Source: Escallonia rubra
Lineage: Eukaryota; Streptophyta; Magnoliopsida; Escalloniales; Escalloniaceae
Reading direction: 5' to 3'
Assembly: GCA_033065855.1 (NCBI GenBank)
Contig: JAVXUO010001677.1
Location: 62,001 to 126,000 of the forward strand
DNA: 64,000 bases
In this document: piece by piece, positions 58,399 to 64,000 of the stretch
Numbering within the stretch: the stretch's first letter is position 1
Layout: every line of letters starts with the position of its first letter
The notes under the pieces: model-generated
Database searches by the model: none
Seen by the model: the letters and a program-made list of their open reading frames with translations, nothing else
Told to the model about the DNA's origin: nothing
Program-made: the position numbers and the translations under genes

Positions 58399-61300
58399 TC
58401 AATTTGACTGGGTGTCGTTAGCAGAAACATGGGTTTCCTCCGGAAAGACAATGTCTGGATTCCGTATATGCAGATTCAAAGTCACCAAATCTTTCCATTT
58501 ACCTCGTGCATTATGAACATGAGATGAGATACTCCACAAAGTATCCGTTGGCCTCACCTTCCTCATCATTGGTGAGGATGATACAACTATTGCAGTTGAT
58601 TTGGAAAAAGGGCGCTTGCCGGTCTTGCCCAAGCCACTGGAGAGCAACCACCGGGAGCCAGACTGCTGCAGAGATCTGGAACCCCAGACTTTGCCAAACT
58701 CAGCAATTAAACCAGCAACGTGGACTTCGGTGATTTTAAACCAAGGAATGCCTTCTTCAATAATTCCTTCCATCTCTTCAACATTAGTCCCCCTCTCCTC
58801 TTCACCATCGTAGCTTCTTTCTGACACGGTGGTGTCTACGTTTGACTTTAAGGGGACAAAACCCCTCTCTACCTGAATTAGAGCAAGCATTGGGGCACCA
58901 ACTCTATCATAATCGCGCAAGGGATCTCTGAGCTGCACCTTTACAGCTATTATGAAGTTGTTCCTCAGGAAACCACTACTCCTACCTGATAGGTTGCCCC
59001 ATTTGCCATTGATCGTGAGCCTGTCAATAACAAGATCCGTGTACTTATTGCTATGTGCTTCAAGGATTTTCGAAGTTCGATCACTGACTTCTTCATCTCC
59101 TAAAACTCCAGCATCAAGCCGCACCCATTCATCAAATGACACAGCCAAGCCTATTAACTTGTCAACAGCATCAGCCTTGCTTAAAGAGGCTTTCTCAATA
59201 GACTGCAGCCTAATGCTTGAAGGCGCTTCCTCATCTGCCATGCCGGACTGAATTCTTAATCCTTCGATTAAGAGGGGTTCAATCTTTTCCACTGCCAAGG
59301 GAACAAGATCTTCTAGAAAAACATGCCCGGAATCAACTTCATCACAAACTGAGCTTGAGTTCAGGATTCTCAGGTTGTCAAAACTATGAGAGGAAGGTAA
59401 TTCTTCAAGCTTTATTGTCTTCAAGCCCAGATTCGAATACCGCCTACCAAAATAAATAAATAAAACTTGTAAAATGCATTACGGAAAAACAGGAGGCTAT
59501 AACCCTTGAGAAAACAACTTAGCAAAAAGTCGCGAACCTTTCAAGCACCTCAGATCTCGAAGCAGCTTCCCTAGCATCTTGTTGCATTGTTTTCCCAGTG
59601 ACATCCTCCAAAGGCATTAGTTCATTTGCCTGCAGAGACATCTTTTCAACTCCAACCAACGCCCAGCACTCTAATATCTCCTCGCCATTAGATCCCATTG
59701 CTGTGGGTAGCACAACTGGACTAGATACTTGCATGATCAAGCTTTCGCCATTCTTCGTATTTCTGAAAAGTGAAGGATTCATAGACCGCAATAGACCTCC
59801 ACTTTTTGTCTGAAAACTTGCACCCAAGCCTTCTCCAAGAGGAGGTAATTCCGGTGGTTCTTCAGGGCTAAAATAGACAGGACTTCCAAATCCGCCAGAG
59901 CTAGCTCGTGGAGAATTTTGAAATGCCTTCTCATTCCAGCCCCATTCTTGCATTAAAGCTTCAGTTTCCAAGTTTTCAAGCGTTTTGGCCTCCCTTCTAT
60001 TTCTGAGTGACTGGCTAACCATATAATGCTCCTCCTCAGCTGCTTTAATAACCGATGACAAATCAAATTTGTCAGAACAATTCCCCCACACGTCAGTAGT
60101 CAAAGCGGCAACACTGAAGTCCACAGTTTCTCCTGTGACATCAAAATGAAAAATGGGATCGCCAGCAGCTAGGGCATCCTTTTCAAACTCTTTCAAAAGA
60201 CGCTCTCTAGGAGACTCAGGCTCAGTATCAGAACTCAAGTCAAGTGGGCTCGGCTCAGAGCCCAGAAAGTTCATAAAATCATTGGCCACAGATTCTGTGA
60301 CATCATCGAAGCTAAGGGATTTTACCATCTTGTCTCCTCTAAGACTTGATTTGGTCTTTATGTAGGGATATTTATCAAGAAAGTTGCTTCTATCAAATGA
60401 AGAATCCAACTCTGATGATTCGGTATTTGACAGGTTACTGAAAACTGATTCAAGTTCTTTAATGGTCGATTCATCAGGGTATACATTGTGTTCTCTGTAT
60501 CTGCTATCATCCACCATAAATACGTCGTCCACTTCAGGATTCGCATTAGAATCCATTTCCTTATTTAGAGCTGTCCTGTCACCCTTGAAAATCTCCGCTA
60601 CATTAATAGCTCCGATGGCAGGGACATCAAAACTTTGAACCACATCATTTTCCAATTTCAACTGATCCTTCAAGGAAAGTTCTACACCCTGATCAATTAC
60701 AGTAAATTCAGCATCATCGCTCTCATTGCCACTATTTTCACCACCAGACTCCGGTGAAGAACCAGGCTTTGGCTTAAGGGGCTCTAAATGCTCATTTAAG
60801 ATATTAGACTCGTTTGAATTGCCTAACTTTCCCTCATCTAGTTTCTGATATAAGAAAGTTACCGACCGCGTAAGCTCTGACCCCCGATTTGGAAAAACTT
60901 CATTCAGAACTTGTAAGTTTAAAGACCGAGTGGGTAAGTGAGGCACGTGGTTTGAATTACGTGGAACACTCCCAAGCCTCCGAAGCATGCCACTTGCATT
61001 AGGCCCACTAAAATCTTTGGAAGGATCCACAGTACCCTGCCGACTCTTCTTTAGAAGATCAGGAACCTTAACCAAATTAGTCGAGTCAAATGAGCTATCC
61101 CCGGTAATAGAAAACCCAAAGCTAACATTCAGCATAGCACCTTTAGCCTTCCCAGCAAGCTTAAAGCTTGTCATCCACTTTCCCGAGCTCCTCTTCTCCT
61201 CCTCTAATTCCTCCAAAGTAAGCGGAAGCAACCTCGTAAGATCAACCCAATGCTTTCCAATATCTTGTTCCGGAGCCCCAAGCACGGAAGCATAAAGCAA

Positions 61301-61816
61301 AAAGAGCTTAGGCTTATATCTCGCCGAGTCATGAGGTCCGTTTCTACTACCATATACAGAGCATTTATGCACTAACGTCTCTTCAATCTCAGCCATCCCC
61401 TGACAAATCCTAGCAGGGCGAGTTCGCAACACCTCATCCTTCCTTTTCCAGTTGACGCATACACTAAGGTCAGTGAAATTCACCGGTAATCCTTCGATAT
61501 CGTGTACATGGAGATAGAAACAACAGTTATAGCGGCGATTTCTGATGTGGGTCAGAGCCTTCAAAGGCTTCCAATTCCATATAGAAGATTTCTTATCCTT
61601 TTGCCGCAAGTTGTCGGTTAGATATTCCGATTTTGAGTCCAAGAAACGGGTTCTACTCGCAAACTTAGACCTATGATCAGACACCGTAGTTAAGGGCTTT
61701 GAAGGTGGGAGGTTTTGCAGATAAAGGGCTTTGCTTATTTCCTCAATATCCCGCAACAGCCGGCCACTACTAGACTCCTCACCGCTGATCTTTCCAGATT
61801 CAACTTTGGACAGCAT
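58399..61816 (-). CDS. PMIR2: PLASTID MOVEMENT IMPAIRED1-related protein (NT-C2 domain)
   Basis: A plant-specific protein of the PMI1 family. PMI1 itself acts at the plasma membrane in light-driven chloroplast and nuclear positioning; the role of the related members is less clear. Exons are 61816-59538 and 59443-58399, joined through an Arg codon (SEVLER-RYSNLGLKTIKLEEL), giving 1107 aa. Residues 1-35 are conserved (MLSKVESGKISGEESSSGRLLRDIEEISKALYL). An NT-type C2 domain lies at about 90-240 (YNCCFYLHVHDIEGLPVNFTDLSVCVNWKRKD). A long acidic, Ser-rich middle follows, then a conserved C-terminal part ending near FSKSTAIVVSSSPMMRK. The ATG at 61816 lies after a leader intron (acceptor near 61838, donor near 62121). 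The choice of PMIR2 over PMIR1 rests on synteny. Confidence 0.88.
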
Positions 61817-61837
61817 TATCTTCACATCCAAGATATA

Positions 61838-62121
61838 CTGCAAAACAAGAATGACAAGAAAGATAAAATCTACAATCAACACCTAACATAAGATCTTGGT
61901 ATCAATTCTTTCCTAATCTTGGACAGCATTTTCTTCCCCTTTTATGGGTTTTCCACCCTACTGAAGAATCTTGCATTAGCAAGACAAATTATTAGGCAAA
62001 AATCACATGGCCTCAACGTTATTCTTCCGTGAGAAAGGCATACAAATCCAAACAAGCAACTACTTCAAACGCTTGAGCCATAAAAGTAAACGATTAACTA
62101 AACAACTGTTATATGCTTTAC
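61838..62121 (-). other. 5' leader intron of the PMI1-related gene
   Basis: On the minus strand the donor is CTGAACAG|GTAAAGC and the acceptor TTTTGCAG|TATATC, between a non-coding first exon (from about 62300) and the coding exon. Inferred from splice consensus only. Confidence 0.55.
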
Positions 62122-62350
62122 CTGTTCAGAGAATCGAATGTCAGATGGGTCGCTTCTTATCCACTCAGTCTCAGAGGACTCTGTATAAGAAAAGAAGAAG
62201 ATGAAGAAGCGGGTGTCAGCCGAGGATTGTGGAGATGATGACGACGTTGGTTTAGCCGGTAGAATGTTATCGGGGATGGCGTTGGGTTTCTCCCTCTTCC
62301 GCTGTACATATAGGAGTACCTTCGGGTCTATGGTCTACCAAACCCAGCGC

Positions 62351-63445
62351 TTTTGTGAAGTGTTCTTGGGAAGAAAATGAATGCTTTGTCTTGTCTTCGG
62401 AAAGTGCAAGATGTTATTGTTTCTTCTTTTTTTTCCCCCTTTTTTTGTTGACATTTTAGAGAGTGTAAATTCTTAATTATAAAATAATATTTGATCTACG
62501 AATATTTTTTGTTGTTGCTAAAAGTCCCTTATAGTTGTGTTTGCGCTCCTATACAAACACACAATTAATTTGTAGACAACTGTTACAATTAATTCAAATA
62601 CAAATTAATTCAAATGTGTAGAGTCTTTTTTGTTCTCTCTTATGAGAACTTCTTCAAAGAGTTTGGAAGATCGAAAACTACATAATAAAAAAAATTCATA
62701 AAATATAAATAGTGCACCCAAATGTAAATTGAAAGCATTTAACTTCTAATCTATGAAGGCTTTTGCCATGAAAAGCTACATCAGTCTTCTAAAGAAGAAA
62801 ATTTTCTCTTTGAAAAGAGAAAGAATAGGATTTGACTAATGATGTCCTTTACAATGAGTCTTGCATGTATTCATATTTATACTACAAACTAAATCTAGAA
62901 AATTAACTACTACAGCTTATAAAATAACTAGCCACTAATAAATAATTAACTACACTTATCCCTTATCAATAGGAACACATTTTCAGAAATTACTTTCTTC
63001 CCATGAGTAACTTCCTAATTTGGGTCTATCTTCATCTCTTTTTACAAAATAATAATATGAGCATTTGAGCCCTTTAATGGCAATTAGTTAGGGATAAAAG
63101 TTAACCTTTAGTGACAACAGATAGTGACGATCGATAGTGTTTAAGCCAATGACTTATCGATTGAGAATATATCTTTTTTGGGGTCAACAAGTTGTTCCCT
63201 AAGTTTGAGGATGAATCGAAAGGGATTTTAATGTCCCACAAATTCCTTCACTCTCTTCCATATGCACTTAATCTAAATTGTGTCCTTATGTCTAGCTACA
63301 TTCGGGAGATCTATCATCATGAGAGTTTAGTCCCAAACAACAAGCATTTTGTGCGTATGGACAAAGAATTGAATTGATTTCCTTGTTAACCTTCTTCTTT
63401 TTTATTTTTTATAATACAAGAATGGCATTGATATGTCATAACATT
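62351..63445. other. AT-rich intergenic sequence
   Basis: Promoter side of the PMI1-related gene and spacer up to the CACTA end. No gene is recognised. Confidence 0.5.
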
Positions 63446-64000
63446 CACTGCAAGAAAAGCAGTTTTTAGTGACGGATTTTTAGGGACAGATAGAAATCCG
63501 TCGTTAAAAGTAGCATTTAACGACAGATTTGCCCGTTGCTAAAAACTTTTACCGACGAAAAATCCGTCGGTAAAGATTTTTAGCGACGGACTTTTACTGA
63601 CGGATTATCATCGACAAAATAATCCGTCGCTAAATATTATTTTTGAAAATTTCTCTTTTTTTTTTGTTTTTTTGAAAATTTTTATAAGAGTATTAGTGAC
63701 GGATTTTTAACAACGGACTAAAATCCGTCGCTAAAGGTGAATAAAAGAAAAAAATCCTACTTTTTTCTCATTCTCCCCGCCGCTCACCTATACCTCTTCT
63801 TTCTTCTCTGATCTCCCCCGCCCCACCCCCCATAATCAGCTTTACCACCCGCCTCCCACGCCATTCCACACCCACATCCCAAGCCACCACCCACCCTACT
63901 GCTCCCGCAGCCCCCAGCCACCCCCCCACCCACTATTTCGTCGTCTGCCGCCATCCACAATCAATCTACTCATCTTCAAGTGCTTGACAATGGTGCCCCT
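63446..64000. mobile_element. CACTA (En/Spm) element, left end, runs off the window
   Basis: Terminus CACTGCAAGAAAA at 63446, after ATT as a possible 3-bp target duplication. It is followed by at least nine subterminal repeats of the TTTAGCGACGGA / TCCGTCGCTAAA type in both orientations (63475-63740), the classic CACTA subterminal array. From 63760 the sequence is C-rich, as in some element leaders. No transposase is reached. Confidence 0.88.

Overview
The window is nuclear DNA of a flowering plant, probably a eudicot. Genes have introns with GT/AG borders, spacers are AT-rich, and plant Ty3/gypsy, Ty1/copia, L1, Helitron, hAT, Mutator, Harbinger and CACTA sequences are dense. The host genes are plant families: class II cytosolic small heat-shock proteins (sHSPs), a WRKY factor and a PLASTID MOVEMENT IMPAIRED1-like protein. 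I cannot name the species.

Layout. 1-2665: the 5' part of a decayed Ty3/gypsy element on the minus strand (protease, gag, primer-binding site, LTR). 2667-25790: a tandem array of four units. A complete unit carries a short gene for a secreted four-cysteine peptide, then an intact 154-aa class II sHSP gene on the same strand. The peptide is intact in units 2 and 3, frameshifted in unit 1 and absent from unit 4. All four sHSP genes are open, and each has a five-block heat-shock element about 200 bp before its ATG. Units differ mainly by later transposon insertions. Comparing units gives the empty site for several of them: two Helitrons in unit 2, a Mutator-like element in unit 3 and a Harbinger element in the unit 4 promoter.

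25911-42243: a complete 13-exon NSUN5-type 25S rRNA m5C methyltransferase gene on the minus strand; my exon model gives 507 aa. Its introns hold two copia LTRs in inverted orientation with a hAT element inside one, nested hAT-like MITEs and a decayed L1. 43191-47631: an L1 element on the minus strand with a 15-bp target-site duplication and three lesions. 47650-56200: non-genic, transposon-derived sequence. 56218-57146: a three-exon WRKY50/51-type gene (WRKYGKK). 58399-61816: a PMI1-related gene on the minus strand, 1107 aa, convergent with the WRKY gene. 63446-64000: the left end of a CACTA element running off the window.

PMI1-related, WRKY50 and NSUN5 lie side by side in the same order in Arabidopsis (At5g26160-At5g26180, recalled, not looked up), so the right half looks like an old conserved gene block stretched by transposons. 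The sHSP/peptide array beside NSUN5 is the lineage-specific part, and one array junction contains a copy of the sequence flanking NSUN5 on its 3' side. All family calls come from reading translated sequence. No database search was run.
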